This document shows, piece by piece, positions 37,301-47,630 of a DNA stretch of 64,000 nt; the stretch's first letter is position 1, and the number at the start of each line of letters is the position of its first letter. This DNA comes from Euglena gracilis. Lineage: Eukaryota > Euglenida > Euglenophyceae > Euglenales. Where the stretch lies: positions 76,236,192-76,300,191 of the forward strand of contig CP154956.1 of the NCBI GenBank assembly GCA_039621445.1. Reading direction: 5' to 3'. A program made the translations under genes and the position numbers. Under the pieces are notes generated by a model. It did no database searches and was not told the DNA's origin. It saw only the letters and a list, made by a program, of their open reading frames with translations.

Positions 37301-40300
37301 TTTGTTTTGAATCACACCTCCAAGGTACGTGCAAAGATGAATGCACCCCGAACAAGGAAACCACACATCGCTGCCTTCATTCAAACGAATCCGGGCATAC
37401 ACAAAGATGCACGTCATTTCAGAGCACACTCCCTTTTTATGACACCAATGGCAGAAAAATAGAATTAGACACGCCACAAGAGGTTCAGGGCGTCTGTTGA
37501 CACTGGTGGCAAAAACGATCATCTGATCGCCAAAAATCAGTGTTTTCAGCCGTCTAAATTTAATAAGAGCATCCACCGAGTACAAAAAAGAGGAGTCTCA
37601 AAAAAGACGCATTTGAACATCCTTTTCGCTCTTTTATGCCACCAGTGGCATAAAACAGTAATTCATGCTTCAACAGGAGCTCAATTATGCTAAAACTCCC
37701 TTTCAAAAGCACTAAACAGAACTGGAAGCAGGTGAAATGCGACACACCTCATTCAAAAAGCAACACCTTCCCCACACATGCAAAAAGATATCGATCACCC
37801 GCAACAACCCCCATCAGATCTAGTGGCGTTCACAAACAAGGCATCCGTTGCAAGCAAATCACGGGCAATGCATCCATTGCTAGTGGTAAAAGAGGACAAA
37901 AGGAAGTGTTGCATCGGGAACGAGGAAATTGGCCACGAAAGTTCACACGTGGATAATGTTCCAATCAAAAACAACAGAATGTATAAGAAAACACCACAAT
38001 TTCTGCACACCAGCAAACCAAATCAAAACAAAAACTAGAACTACTTCACCACAGACATACCTTCAACAAACGAACACGAGGCAGAGAAACAGCAGGCAAG
38101 CCCCAGGGCGCCACCAAAGAGGACAACTTCACAGGAGCAGTAGAAAAGGGGATTCCCTGTGAAACCTAACAGCTGCAAAATGCACATGCCTGAAAAAGGC
38201 ACCTGCACAGCATAGCGTAATCCCATGCCACTAGTGGCAAAAAATACTGTCCTAATTGGCCGCCTAAGCGAATCACCCCGTTTGACCCCCAACTCCCCGC
38301 CAGGCCCGAGTTATTCACCCGCGAAGGGGTCCAAACTGGGTAGGATTGGCCGCCCCCCCCCCCTACCACGCCAGGATGGGGGGGGTCGACCCCCCGCCCC
38401 ACCTCCCACCCATGCGGTGTCGGGGATGGCCGGACAGCCCCGCCCACACCGGCTCGCCGCGTCCCAGCATGGCGTCCAGCCGCTGCAGCTCCACCATGAA
38501 GGCGCAGACGTCCAGGCGCTCCCGCAGCTCCCCGGCAGAGGCCCTCGGCCCCATCGATTCAAACGACCCTCCCCTTGTGTTTGGACGGAATTCCACGACC
38601 CTTGGCGGGGTTCACATTTGGTTGGACCTTTCATCGACCCATAGGCAACGTTTTCCATTTCACTACATGTACCAATTCAGAGCGTTTTCGAGCATGTATT
38701 TAATTGATTTAGAAGTTGAAACTCGGATTGATTCAGAACTAAATAAAGAAATACGGCAAACAACTCCTTTTTCTAAGAGATAAATACACTAAGAGATACA
38801 ACGCTAAAATCTTGCAAATTCTCGTCCTCTCTCATGCGCACTTTTCAAAAAGGAAAGGGTTTCCCTTCAGTTGCTAAATCAAGGGGGGGTCCCATATTTG
38901 GGGTGTTCTGATATTTGGCAGTTTGGGAAGATTTGTTCACAGAAGCAGCAATGCAGAGCGGCACACAATGTGTGCACACTACTTCTGCATGAATATATGG
39001 AAGCCAGAGATCATAGACAAATGTGTGTGTGTGTGTGTGTGTGTGTGTATTCTACACACATATTTGTGTGCACTTTCCTATTTTGGATAGATTGATAACG
39101 TTGCTGGCTAGAGAATTTGTTCAGGACCACCTGGGGGGCCCAGCCAGCTGGATGGAAAAGGGTGCTGGCTGGGGAAAAAGGTCCTCCCCCCCCTAGGGGG
39201 TTGGGGGTCCAGGGGTCGGGGTCCGACCGACTGCCGGGCTGAATTTGGCTGGAACCCAAAAAGCCATCTGGATTGGATTTGTTCATCCAAAATTTTGAGG
39301 TGAAAACCAAGAAACTCTTGAAAAAAACTATTTTGACCCTCTTTTCAAAAAAATTCGGTGCTTTGTGCAGAGAATTTTTCGCCTCCTAGCGAAGCGGTCC
39401 AATTCGCTTCATTCTTAGGCGGCGCTAATTGCCCAACCAATTTTTGCTTTTTTGACGTTTTTTGAGTGTTTTAAAACCCCCCTAAAAGGGCACAAAATTT
39501 TAGGTTGAGGGATGTGTGGCAGCTTCAGGCCAAAATTTTTCGGACGTGGTTTTGCGCAGTAATCCGTCAAAATGATTTCCAATTGTGTGTGAATTGTGTG
39601 ACTTAGAACTGTTTCTAGGGTGTGTATTAGAACTGTTTGACCTCTCTCCTTGCTTGGTCAAACTCGATTTGTGCAATTTCCTCTCCCTGATTTCCATGAA
39701 CCTCCACCCTTCAAACCCTGCACAACACGCCAGACACCATTCAGTTTCAAACTTGGCAAGCTTGGCAACAAAATCTGTCGTCCATGTCCTCTGCAAAGGT
39801 TCATGTCTGCGACGGGTGTCACAAGAAGAGTTTCCAACAGGGCCGGACACACTGGTGCTGAGGGTGGTTACATGGATGGAAGCCATCGACCCGGCGTTGG
39901 TCGAGAACGACAACCTTCTGGTTCACCTCCCTTCCACGCGGTTTTTAACTGTGGAGACTACCGTTGCCTCCTCCGGAGGCATGTTGCGGAGGCATGTTGC
40001 CGGACCCAAAGGAAGAAGAGCCAGAAAAAAAGAGGTGTTTCGGGCATTGTTCCATGTAGCTGCCTAACCTTTCATGAATTCATGTGTGCGGAGATCTGCC
40101 TGCAAACAGTCTTACAAGAACTTCCAAAAAAAACTCGTGTTCTCTTTCCGCGCCGCCTCAAACATAAAATTTTGAGTATCACTCAGCGGGGATTGACAGG
40201 TGGGAAAAAGTGTTCAGTTTTGCACGGCGCTGCTGTGTCATCAGCAGGGAACTTGTGTGCGGACAAATTAAAGACCCACGCACTCAAACTGCAAACTACT

Positions 40301-43300
40301 TCGGTTCACCTTGACGCCAAGCTTCTCAAAACACTTGAACTTGTGCCGACCAGAATGGTGTAGCATTTCCCAACCCCCCATGTTCTGGATAGCAGCACTT
40401 GCAACCACGCCTCCCTCCCTCCCATGCTTTCCTTGGTCCAACTGTAATCCTGCATCCAAATGGTACGCCGTGGTGCACAGCCCAGGAGGAGGGGAATGCA
40501 GGGGTTGTTGTCAACCAATCAGGACACCAGAGGGAAGCACACACACCACACCGTTGCAGAATCATTACTGGTTTAGGCAGTAAACCGCCCAACCTCATTT
40601 TACCCCCCCCTCCCTTTGTCCAACGACCATTTACCTGCAACCTATGACCAGGGGGGGGGGGTCGTGCGCCCCCATTATTTGCAACCTGTGACCGGGGGGT
40701 GGTCATTATAAAGGGGGCAAAGGCTCACACACAGCGAAAAGCGGAAAAAATCATAAAGGAGGAAGCCCAAACACACGGCTGCTCCTGAGGGGGTGTCATG
40801 AACGACAGCGCCAGAAGGGTGCTGTGCAAATGCTGCACCGAAGGGGTGCGGGGCAGGCACTATTCCGCGGGCACGGTATAGAAAGGGGGTAAAACCGTCA
40901 AAAAAAAATCTTGCAACCTGCAACCTATGACCAGGGGGGGGTGGTCGTACGCCCCCCATTACCTCAACCTGTGACCGGGGGGTGGTCATTATAAAGGGGT
41001 GGTCGTTGGACAAAGGGAGGGGGGGGTAATGTTTTTCCCAGTCCAGTCCCCTCCGTAAGGCCAGGATCTCTCCTTCACAAAAACTAAATTTAGGCGGTTA
41101 GCCGCCTAACACGTCTCTTCCAGAAATTATCTTTTGGGAAGTGCTGTCCGTTCACCTCCCCAATCACTGGGCCTCGGGACTCACGAGGGGTTCAAAAATG
41201 GGCGGGTTGCTTAGGCGGTGGCCTTCTCTTCACCTGCCGCACTGTGTCACCCCCCTTCAGAGGGGGGTCCGGCAGCAACGCCAAACAACTGGGGCTTCAG
41301 AGGCCAGGTGTTCTCCCACTGTTTTCTGTTTTTCAAAATTTCAGGGCGTTCCAGGGGGGTGTTTTCCAAAGCCCCCCTAAAACAACCATAAATTTTCAAA
41401 ATCGCCACTTTGTCAAATTGCTTAAATTGGACCCAGAACGACCCAAATTTTTGTGCTGGTGTCACCCTCTCAAAAATTTGAGCACAAAACAGTGGGTTTT
41501 GTAAACGGAAACCCGCGCACCCCAAACGTGCAAAAACTGAAAAAAAAATTGGGCAATTAGCGCCACCTAAGTCATTGGCTGCGAAAACTTTATCACAACT
41601 TGACCACCGGGGGGGGGGGTGTCCTCAACCTGGCTTTTCTCCAATGCTGGCTGAAAAAAAGTTGGCTGGCTGGACCCCCCCCCGGGTAGGGTGGGGTCCG
41701 GCTTTAAAAATTACCTGTTGCTGGCGTTGGCACCAAACCGCAGACAAACATGACCTGCGTGGGAGGAAGGCAGTGAGGAAGGGGCTCTGGCTGCGAACCA
41801 CTTTCAAAGCCTCTGACAACTCCATCATCGCTGGGGCACGGAGGTTGAGGCCGTACTTCATGAGGTAGCTGACCACCACGGCAGGCGACCGAGTCACTCC
41901 AGCATCCCCGGTGGGCCTCGCTGGTCAGGAAAGACACATTGCCCGGCAGACCGGTGGCGTGTTTGGTGTGTCCAAAAAAAACCTCTGGTGGTCAAACATA
42001 ACTGTGATTTGAGCACAGAGTTTTGGATGCTGTGGGAATTTCTTCCGGTTGGACGTGGAAATTGAAGTGTGAGCAGGACTGCACCTTCTCATTCACAGGG
42101 GATCAAGGCAGGGCTGCACGGGAAGGTGTGGTAAGGGGGGGATCGACCCCCCCCCCTCACCCATGGCACCGTGCAAGAACAAAATCCTTTGTCACCCCCC
42201 TCGATGGTCGATCACCCTGCTCTACCCACGACCCAAACCAGCCGTGGGATTTCTTGGATTCTTGTACCAAGAAAAGTTCCAAAAAATACATCTTTAACAA
42301 TTCTGGGTTAAAGAAAAGCTCTAGTGGTGAGAAGTTCACCGTTGGGGTCGGCAGGGGGGGGGGGTCTGGAAGTTTCCTGTGAAATTTCAAACGGCGAGCT
42401 TCACCATAAGGGGAATCGGGGACCAACAGACGAAGGGCACAAGGCGGCCACAGAGGAAGGGGAGGCAAAGCTCGGGACGCAGCTCGGGACGCACAGGCCT
42501 GTGGCTTCGGTGGCGAGCCCCCCAACCAGGCCCAGGCGCAGTGCACCAGGACGGACTTGCCCTCCAGCCGCTTGGAATGGATAAAGTGGCACGCCGAGAG
42601 GATGCCGGGCGGGTCGAAGATGCTTATATACTCATCCCCGCCTGGGCCGCTGTCCCATCGCCCGCCCACCAAAAGAAGCCAGGGGTTTGGGTGGACCTTT
42701 GCGGGCAGGGTGGGCCACCCCCAAGCCGAGGCGATGGCGAAACACGTGGATTGTGCGGCCGGGCCCGCGGCGGAACAGCGGCCCGGGCCGCACTGTCCTC
42801 CAGCGGGTACACCATGTAGTCCGCCCCGTCGATGGCATGCTTCTGGAGCACTTCGCTGACGTACTGCAAACAGGCATCAACTGAGGGAAAGCATTATGAG
42901 AACGCTTCTACGGCGGACAGAACCGATGGGAACATTCCCTCCATTGATGGGTTCTTTGTGTCCACGACTTTTCCCGGGCAGACGGGATTCACCCAATAAT
43001 TCTTTCGATGGAATGCTGCTCGACAACATATCTTGTGATTCATCCAGAATTCCCTCCGGGCATGCTGACAAATTCACTAATGTGCTGGAACTTCGCAATT
43101 CTTCATTGATGAGAGAAAATCAGATGGACCAAAAATCAAACGCCAAGAATCTACGGTGGAGAGTTAGAGACGTTTATTGGAGGAATTTCTGGGGGGTCAA
43201 TCCACATCAGCGATGCCCAAGAGGACCTTGACGCAAACCGGCAGCTGATGGCTGGGGGCGGCTGGTGGGGAAGGACGGACACGATGGCCCGGATGCTGAA

Positions 43301-44160
43301 CTCGTCCAGAATTTCGTCCTCGATGAGCCGGCCGCACGGGGCTTTGCCAAGCAGGGCCCCGGGCACCGCTGCCGAGCACAATGGCATTTTTATTCCAAGC
43401 AGGCTGGACTGATCGAACCCCCGAGGGAGGGTCTCCAAGCACCCTGGAGTGCCTGGCAGGCACCCCACCAGGCCCTTCCCCAAAAGCAGTTTTGACCTTA
43501 TGCCGCACATTTCCTCCTATTTGTTGGAGTACCCCCCCCTATGTCCAATGACCGGTAACCTCTGTCCTCTGACCGGGGGGGGGGGGGGTGGTCGTTGGAC
43601 ATGGGGTCAAAAGGAAGTTGGTGGGTACCCGGGTCCCTACCCACCCAAAAATGCCCAAATTTTCCCTTCCGGCGCTTTGTGCCGAAAATTTTGGGCAATT
43701 TTGACAAATTTTTGTCCAAAAAGTGTCAAAAATGGCATTTTGGCCAAATTTTTGGCAAATTTTTGGGCAAAATTTTTCGTCCCGGCGCTTCACGCCGGGA
43801 CCAAAAATTTGGTCAAACCTCCGAAAAGGTGTCCTCTGACCGGGGGGGGGGTGGTCATTGGACATAGGGGGGTCGTTGGACATAGGGGGGGGGGGGGTAG
43901 GGCAGGCCTTCCCGCAAGGCATTAATTGCACGTGTTGGTGCCTTGGCAGATGTTGACAGCAGTGCCACCCACCATTCGTCCTTTGACACGGCGGCCCACC
44001 AGACCAGCTTGGGACAGACAGAATTTTAAGGCATGGCCAACCCCATGAAGGAGGAGCGAAACGCCGTGCCCAGTCGATCGAGCCGAGGTAGAGGCATGCC
44101 TCGGTGGGGTTGCCGCCCCCCGCGATCTTCGTGTACTTGTGCCCCATCCTCCCCGCTGCC
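34359..44160 (-). CDS. Dual-specificity protein phosphatase (partial, multi-exon)
   Basis: Dual-specificity phosphatases remove phosphate from Tyr and Ser/Thr using a Cys in HCX5R. In transcript order: about 44,160-44,050 (CLYLGSIDWARR), about 43,350-43,260 (IRAIVSVLP), about 42,867-42,785 (YVSEVLQKHAIDG, YMVYPLED), about 42,640-42,538 (ACHFIHSKRLEGKSVLVHC), 41,906-41,793 (DAGVTRSPAVVVSYLMK), 38,530-38,450 (ELRERLDVCAFMVELQRLDAM) and 34,415-34,359 (PRGRVLSERNANMSFPRTP). Splicing gives HCDAGVTRSP, a perfect HCX5RS loop, then the AYLM helix and the FxxQL-like C-terminal helix. A general acid Asp is plausible in PLED. Introns are both nonconventional and GT-AG; TE-2 and TE-3 sit in two of them. 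Start and stop were not identified, and the four upstream exon edges are approximate. The exact subfamily is unknown. Confidence 0.85.
34568..34572. repeat. TE-2 target-site duplication, left copy CGAAT
   Basis: CGAAT directly precedes CTTAGG at 34,573 and is repeated directly after the right end at 38,269-38,273. Confidence 0.85.
35406..36480 (-). pseudogene. TE-2 relative of TE-1 gene B (ParB-like), decayed
   Basis: Opening near 36,480 with MTTHSYVPDLHLDEE, it has an acidic start, then shifts frame near 36,310. From there it aligns colinearly with gene B: VNLEKLAWD with IELTKVRFD; IDDNHFERLVANFKLRPP with VEDVDRVYEAMRTNPP; MYILTKHFSES with YMVVGGQHMTAA; GLARAVKGAG with RLAVALRKAG; WGVRALEALKKFE with LGQQAIEALRKLE; SLKNLAMVIVP with ALRSLRMLMTP. 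It has an in-frame TGA after MNNPWNNI and another frameshift near 35,640. The GGQH motif is reduced to TKHF, keeping only the His. There is no intron at the positions of gene B introns 1 and 2. Confidence 0.7.
36790..37052 (-). pseudogene. Second coding-like stretch in TE-2
   Basis: Minus-strand frame encodes ALVAPDASGLMNDGFEMVSG then TIQTALDWHSPAFQYFTLVD. It resembles real protein more than the surrounding frames and lies upstream of the ParB-like remnant. No similarity to gene A or B was recognised. Confidence 0.35.
38269..38273. repeat. TE-2 target-site duplication, right copy CGAAT
   Basis: Matches the left copy at 34,568-34,572. Confidence 0.85.
38450..38530 (-). CDS. Phosphatase exon: C-terminal helix of the catalytic domain
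   Basis: 27 codons, ELRERLDVCAFMVELQRLDA through GEP, matching the helix after the Rxx(R)P region of dual-specificity phosphatases. The upstream edge is defined by CTGCCGGG at the intron end. Confidence 0.8.
39022..39049. repeat. (TG)n microsatellite
   Basis: About 14 TG units, followed by TATTCTACACACATATTTGTG. Confidence 0.95.
39414..41571. mobile_element. TE-3: complete transposon, 2,158 bp, target duplication TCATT
   Basis: The left end CTTAGGCGGCGCTAATTGCC is matched at the right by the complement of GGCAATTAGCGCCACCTAAG. TCATT lies at 39,409-39,413 and 41,572-41,576. The ends differ from TE-2 after the first ten bases but keep CTTAGGYGGC. No intact gene was found. It contains a nested poly-C MITE (40,602-41,033) and a mini-palindrome TTAGGCGGTTAGCCGCCTAA near 41,087. 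It is probably non-autonomous. Confidence 0.9.
40602..41033. mobile_element. Nested MITE with poly-C inverted ends
   Basis: Starts TACCCCCCCCTCCCTTTGTC then CAACGACCA and ends with the inverse (TGGTCGTTGGACAAAGGGAG...GGTA). Inside are two direct copies of CAACCTATGACCAGGGG...CAACCTGTGACCGGGGGGTGG. TA at both ends fits a TA target duplication, as in Tc1/mariner-type elements. Confidence 0.65.
41793..41906 (-). CDS. Phosphatase exon: DAGVTRSP and AYLM-like helix
   Basis: 38 codons (DAGVTRSPAVVVSYLMKYGL through EALKVVR). It provides the Arg of HCX5R and the following helix. Confidence 0.9.
41907..42537 (-). other. Phosphatase nonconventional intron splitting the active-site loop
   Basis: Coding-strand ends are GCCTGGGCCT and AGGCCCACCGGG. 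TGGGCCT at +4 to +10 pairs with AGGCCCA at -12 to -6, seven pairs in the same register as the PIGK introns. The splice joins VLVHC to DAGVTRSP. A GT-AG choice does not give HCX5R. Confidence 0.85.
42538..42640 (-). CDS. Phosphatase exon: catalytic cysteine
   Basis: Encodes DEYISIFDPPGILSACHFIH then SKRLEGKSVLVHC, ending exactly at the catalytic Cys codon. The upstream edge is approximate. Confidence 0.85.
42785..42867 (-). CDS. Phosphatase exon: YMVYPLED region
   Basis: After a TTTGCAG acceptor it encodes YVSEVLQKHAIDGADYMVYP and LEDS, matching the Y..yPleD stretch that holds the general-acid Asp. The downstream edge is unclear. Confidence 0.65.
43260..43370 (-). CDS. Phosphatase exon: gI..IVSVLP strand
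   Basis: Encodes DEFSIRAIVSVLPHQPP, matching the strand before the catalytic region in dual-specificity phosphatases. Two frames are open after the strand, so the downstream edge is uncertain. Confidence 0.6.
43531..43899. mobile_element. MITE with poly-C inverted ends
   Basis: Starts TACCCCCCCCTATGTCCAAT then GACCGG and ends with the inverse (GGTCGTTGGACATAGGGG...GGTA). It is the same family as the element in TE-3. The interior includes GGCGCTTTGTGCCGAAAATT and GGCGCTTCACGCC motifs. TA at both ends. Confidence 0.65.
44050..44160 (-). CDS. Phosphatase exon: CLYLGSIDWARR
   Basis: Encodes HKYTKIAGGGNPTEACLYLG then SIDWARR. LYLGS is the N-terminal signature of dual-specificity phosphatase domains. 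Edges approximate. Confidence 0.65.
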
Positions 44161-44199
44161 AGGATGGATAATGAAAGCGGAGGATAATCAATTCGCAGC

Positions 44200-47100
44200 C
44201 ATGGGTGACTGTGGCATGGAAAAATAATGCCGCGCGACGGATTGCAACCGGGCTTTGGAAGGATTCTCTTTTTTGCAAACTGCAATGATGGTGGGGGGGG
44301 TCGACCCCCCCCCACCAGAGCTTCCTTTGCCCGGGGGAATTTTTTGACTTTATTTTTTGGGATTCATTTACCACCCAAGTTTGTTCATAACTAATCCCCA
44401 CAATATCCCAGAAGCTCCATCTTTCAGGTGTGCATGGCTGAATTCTGAGGTCCCATCCTGGAGGGGAGGGCTGTACAGGAATCCCCCAAAGCAAAACGGC
44501 GTGGTTGGGCAGGCGAACCCCCCCACCAGGTCTTCCCATATTTCCATGGCGCTGATTTCAAAGATTGAAATCCTGGCCAAAACATGTCCCTTGGAGCTTC
44601 ACGCAAAACGCCCCCGGAAGAAAATTTTGCAGTTCCACAAATATAAAAAATTTGTATTTTTTATTTGTATTTTTTCCGGGGAAATTGCAGGTCATTTTGG
44701 GGTCAAAAAATGAAAAAAATTCAAAATACCTCGAAAACGCTGCGGAGTTGAGAAAAAGTAAAGAGGACCTCATTCCACAACTTTGGGACGCCTGATCGAT
44801 CGGTATGCGCGGTTTGGGCCAACTCCTCGCCTGGGCCGAGATACGGCCGTTTTGCGGTTTTGGGCCAGTTTTGCCAGTTTTGGCCATTTCGGGCCTGTTC
44901 GGGGCCCGAAACCGTAAATGGGCCGTATCTCGGGCTAGAAGAGGAGTTGGGACCAAACCAGGGGGTCAATCATGAGGTGTAGGGGGGGGGGGGTTGACCG
45001 TTTTTTGAGGTTTCCGGGGTCTGGTTGTGCGATTTTGGGCCAGTTTTGGGTATTCGGGGACCCCTGCAGGGGGTCCGAGGGCGGCTGGGCGAGGGGGGGT
45101 CGGGAGGCAGGTCGGGACGCAAAATTTTGAATTTTTTTTGCTCAAATACGCTCTTTTTCACTTTAGAACATCAAAAAAAGCGTTTTTGAGCAAAAAAAAA
45201 TTCCGACCCGGTCCCCCCCCCATGTCCCCCTTGGCCATTTTTGGGTCAAAAAGTCAAAAAATTTTTTGCCTAGAAGCATGTTTTTTGACCTCCCGGACCC
45301 GAAAAAAGTGTTTTCGGGCCGAAAATGAGCGTTTTTTTTTTGACCCCCGGCCCCCCGTTGGACCCAAATCCTATAGACATTGGGTCATTTTCGGGTCAAA
45401 AAAGTCGAAAAAAATCGAAATTTTTTTTGCCCGAAACAGATGTTTTTCTGCCTCCCGGACCCGGAAAAATGTTTTTGAGCCAAAAATGAGCGTTTTTCAA
45501 CCCCCCGTCCCCGGCCCGGGCTGGTGAGCCGGCTGAGCCGCCGGCCGGGCCGGGCCGAGCCGGGCCGGGCCGGGGTGTTCTCTCAAAGAGCTCAGCCCTA
45601 CGTCACACCCTGGTCGCTGAGCTCTTATCTCTTTAGAGTAAGAGCGAAACTTACCCCCCCCCCCCCACCCCGCCGCCCCCCCCCCCCCCCCCCCCCCCCC
45701 CTGAGTAGGCAATGGCACCCGCGGATTATCGATGTGACCTGATTTCCGGACCCGAATAGTGAATAGCCTATAGGTTAGGAGAGGATCCCTAATTTCTCCA
45801 CAGCCCTCATTTTGCCCCCAACTCCCCGCCAGTCCGGAGATATGGCCCGAGCAAAAAAGTTGTCTACCGTTTTTTCCCCAAAGAAATTTCATTGGACAGG
45901 CAAAAGGGGTCATTTCTGGCGTCAAAAAAAATCAAAAAAATCAAAATATCTCAAAAACGCTGGGGAGTTGAGAAAAAGTAAAGAGTACCTCATTCCATAA
46001 CTTTGGGACGCCCTATCCACCGGTATGCGCGGTTTGGGCCAACTCCCCGCCTGGGCCGAGATATGGCCGTTGTGTCAAATTAGGATGCTCTATGAGGTCC
46101 CCAGACCCCCCTCCCCCAGCGGGTGGTCATTCACGGGAGGTAGGGCGGCCGTTGGTAGGGTCGCGGCTGGCCGCAGCCGGCCACGATCGGCCGCGGCCCT
46201 GCCAAAACAGTGATTTGGTAGGGCCGCGGCCGGCCGCGGCCACCCAACCACAACACATCCAGCGACCGAAGCAGAACTGCATCGCACAATAGCGGGATAA
46301 ATTGGCCCCTACAGGGGACCAGCTACCCCAAAGAGCTGCCCAACCAGGGTTAATACACATAGGGGGACCCTCGTTCGGCGCCTTCGGCGCCTTGCTCGGG
46401 TTCCCCCTAGTTGCTAGTTGGGCGGCTCTTTGGGTTCGCTGAGTACCCTGTAGAGGCCAATGTAACAACGTTGAGCGGGAAGGACTCAACTGTTTGCACG
46501 AAAATCTTAACCCTAACCCTACTCCTTCAGATAACGTCATAAAATCTTTTTTGCGATCACCTTTTGCAGTTTGGTAGGGCCGGCCGCAGCCCCAACCAAA
46601 ATCTGATTTTGGTAGGTTGACAGCCTCCCACGAACCCACCTCCCGTGACTTCCCACACCTCCCCCGGCCCTGAGAGGGGGGACTCCCCCCTTCGGACGAG
46701 GGGGGAGGGGTCTGGGACCACTCCTGGACCCCCCCCCGAAATCCGGCGCTTTGCGGCGGACAAGATGAAACTTTTGGTGTTTTGAATTTTCAAAAAAATC
46801 ACAAAAACACGATTTTTGAGTCTTTTTCAAAGCAAATTTTTTCAGCGCTTTGTGCCGAAAACTTTTTTTTGCACAGGGGGAGGGGGGTGGTCCAACCCAC
46901 CACACGGGAAAGGGGTTTTTGTGTTTTTTTAAGCAAATTTCTCACCACCCAAAATAGGCTTAAATTCGAGATCGGTCGCCGAAACAAAAATATTTTGTCC
47001 CATTGCTTTTACAAATCTCTTTCAGGCATAGCGAAATCAATGAAACTGACATTTTCCCCAAATTTAAAATTATCACAATTCAAAATCAAATATTCCCAGA

Positions 47101-47630
47101 GTATTCTTTTTTTCCCCACGATACACCTCCCCAGAACTTCACTTCCTGTTATTCTTTCTTTGACAGTATGGCAATACCAACAATTTGAGCATTCAAACCT
47201 CAAATTAGGATTCCTCAAATTTGGCACCAGTTTGGTTGAAACCATATGGGGGGGAAATTGTGATCAATTTTCAAAAAAAGACTAAAACCCTGACTAAAAC
47301 TTCCCAAGAATACTTGGAGGGGCTCTTCCCAGTTTTAAACATTTTTGCACAAAATTGTTTCATTTCTCATTTCTCATTTCTCACACAAATATCTAAAAAT
47401 TTAATTTCAGCCCCCATTTCCGGTGTTGTGTCTGTATATGTGTGAGGTGAGGGGCAGAAGAAGGCTGAGGGCAGAATCACTGGCAGCAAATACAATACAA
47501 CGCACGAGATGGCAGGGTGCCAGAGAGGAGCATAGCGTAAATAAATGGAGCACAGGGGCCCCGATGGTCGCGGGAAATGCAGCAGCCCCAGCAGGGTGGT
47601 CCCATGTGCTGCCGGCGGCGGCGGGGGGGT
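44200..47630. other. Repeat-rich stretch, no gene supported
   Basis: A repeat (TCAAAATAYCTC, GGAGTTGAGAAAAAGTAAAG, ATGCGCGGTTTGGGCCAACTC) occurs at 44,690-44,950 and 45,905-46,080. An inverted copy of the 29-kb tandem repeat lies at 45,170-45,500. Long poly-C runs occupy 45,655-45,705. From 46,900 to 47,430 the sequence is AT-rich without coding signal. Confidence 0.55.
46303..46462. repeat. Fold-back repeat of about 160 bp
   Basis: Imperfect inverted arms of about 45 bp: TTGGCCCCTACAGGGGACCA...CCAAAGAGCTGCCCAAC and GTTGGGCGGCTCTTTGGGTT...CCCTGTAGAGGCCAA. A partial relative lies at 23,440-23,525. Confidence 0.65.

Larger units (their letters stand above)
34573..38268. mobile_element. TE-2: complete transposon, 3,696 bp, 5-bp target duplication
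   Basis: The left end CTTAGGTGGCCAATTAGG and the right end (complement CTTAGGCGGCCAATTAGG) match over about 21 bases with one mismatch. Both continue inward to a TGCCACTAGTGGCA palindrome (34,602-34,615 and 38,226-38,239). More palindromes lie at 35,187-35,200, 35,285-35,298, 37,498-37,511 and 37,637-37,650. A decayed relative of TE-1 gene B lies on its minus strand. Its composition is less GC-rich than TE-1. Confidence 0.9.
34416..38449 (-). other. Phosphatase GT-AG intron hosting TE-2
   Basis: Coding-strand donor GTGTGG after the codons for RGEP, acceptor CACAG before PRGRV, phase 0. Almost its whole length is TE-2 (34,573-38,268). Confidence 0.7.
38531..41792 (-). other. Phosphatase nonconventional intron hosting TE-3
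   Basis: Coding-strand start AGCCAGAGCC has CAG at +4 to +6, and the end CTGCCGGG has CTG at -8 to -6. Removing it joins EALKVVR to ELRERLDV in the family order. About two thirds of its length is TE-3. Confidence 0.8.

Noticed and set aside
39500-40067. A gene in TE-3
   Set aside because: Frames on both strands are open for 130-160 codons but show no domain, no similarity to gene A or B and weak codon bias.
41793-42640. Two separate phosphatase fragments
   Set aside because: The VLVHC and DAGVTRSP exons join exactly to HCX5R when the paired-end intron is removed, so they are one gene.
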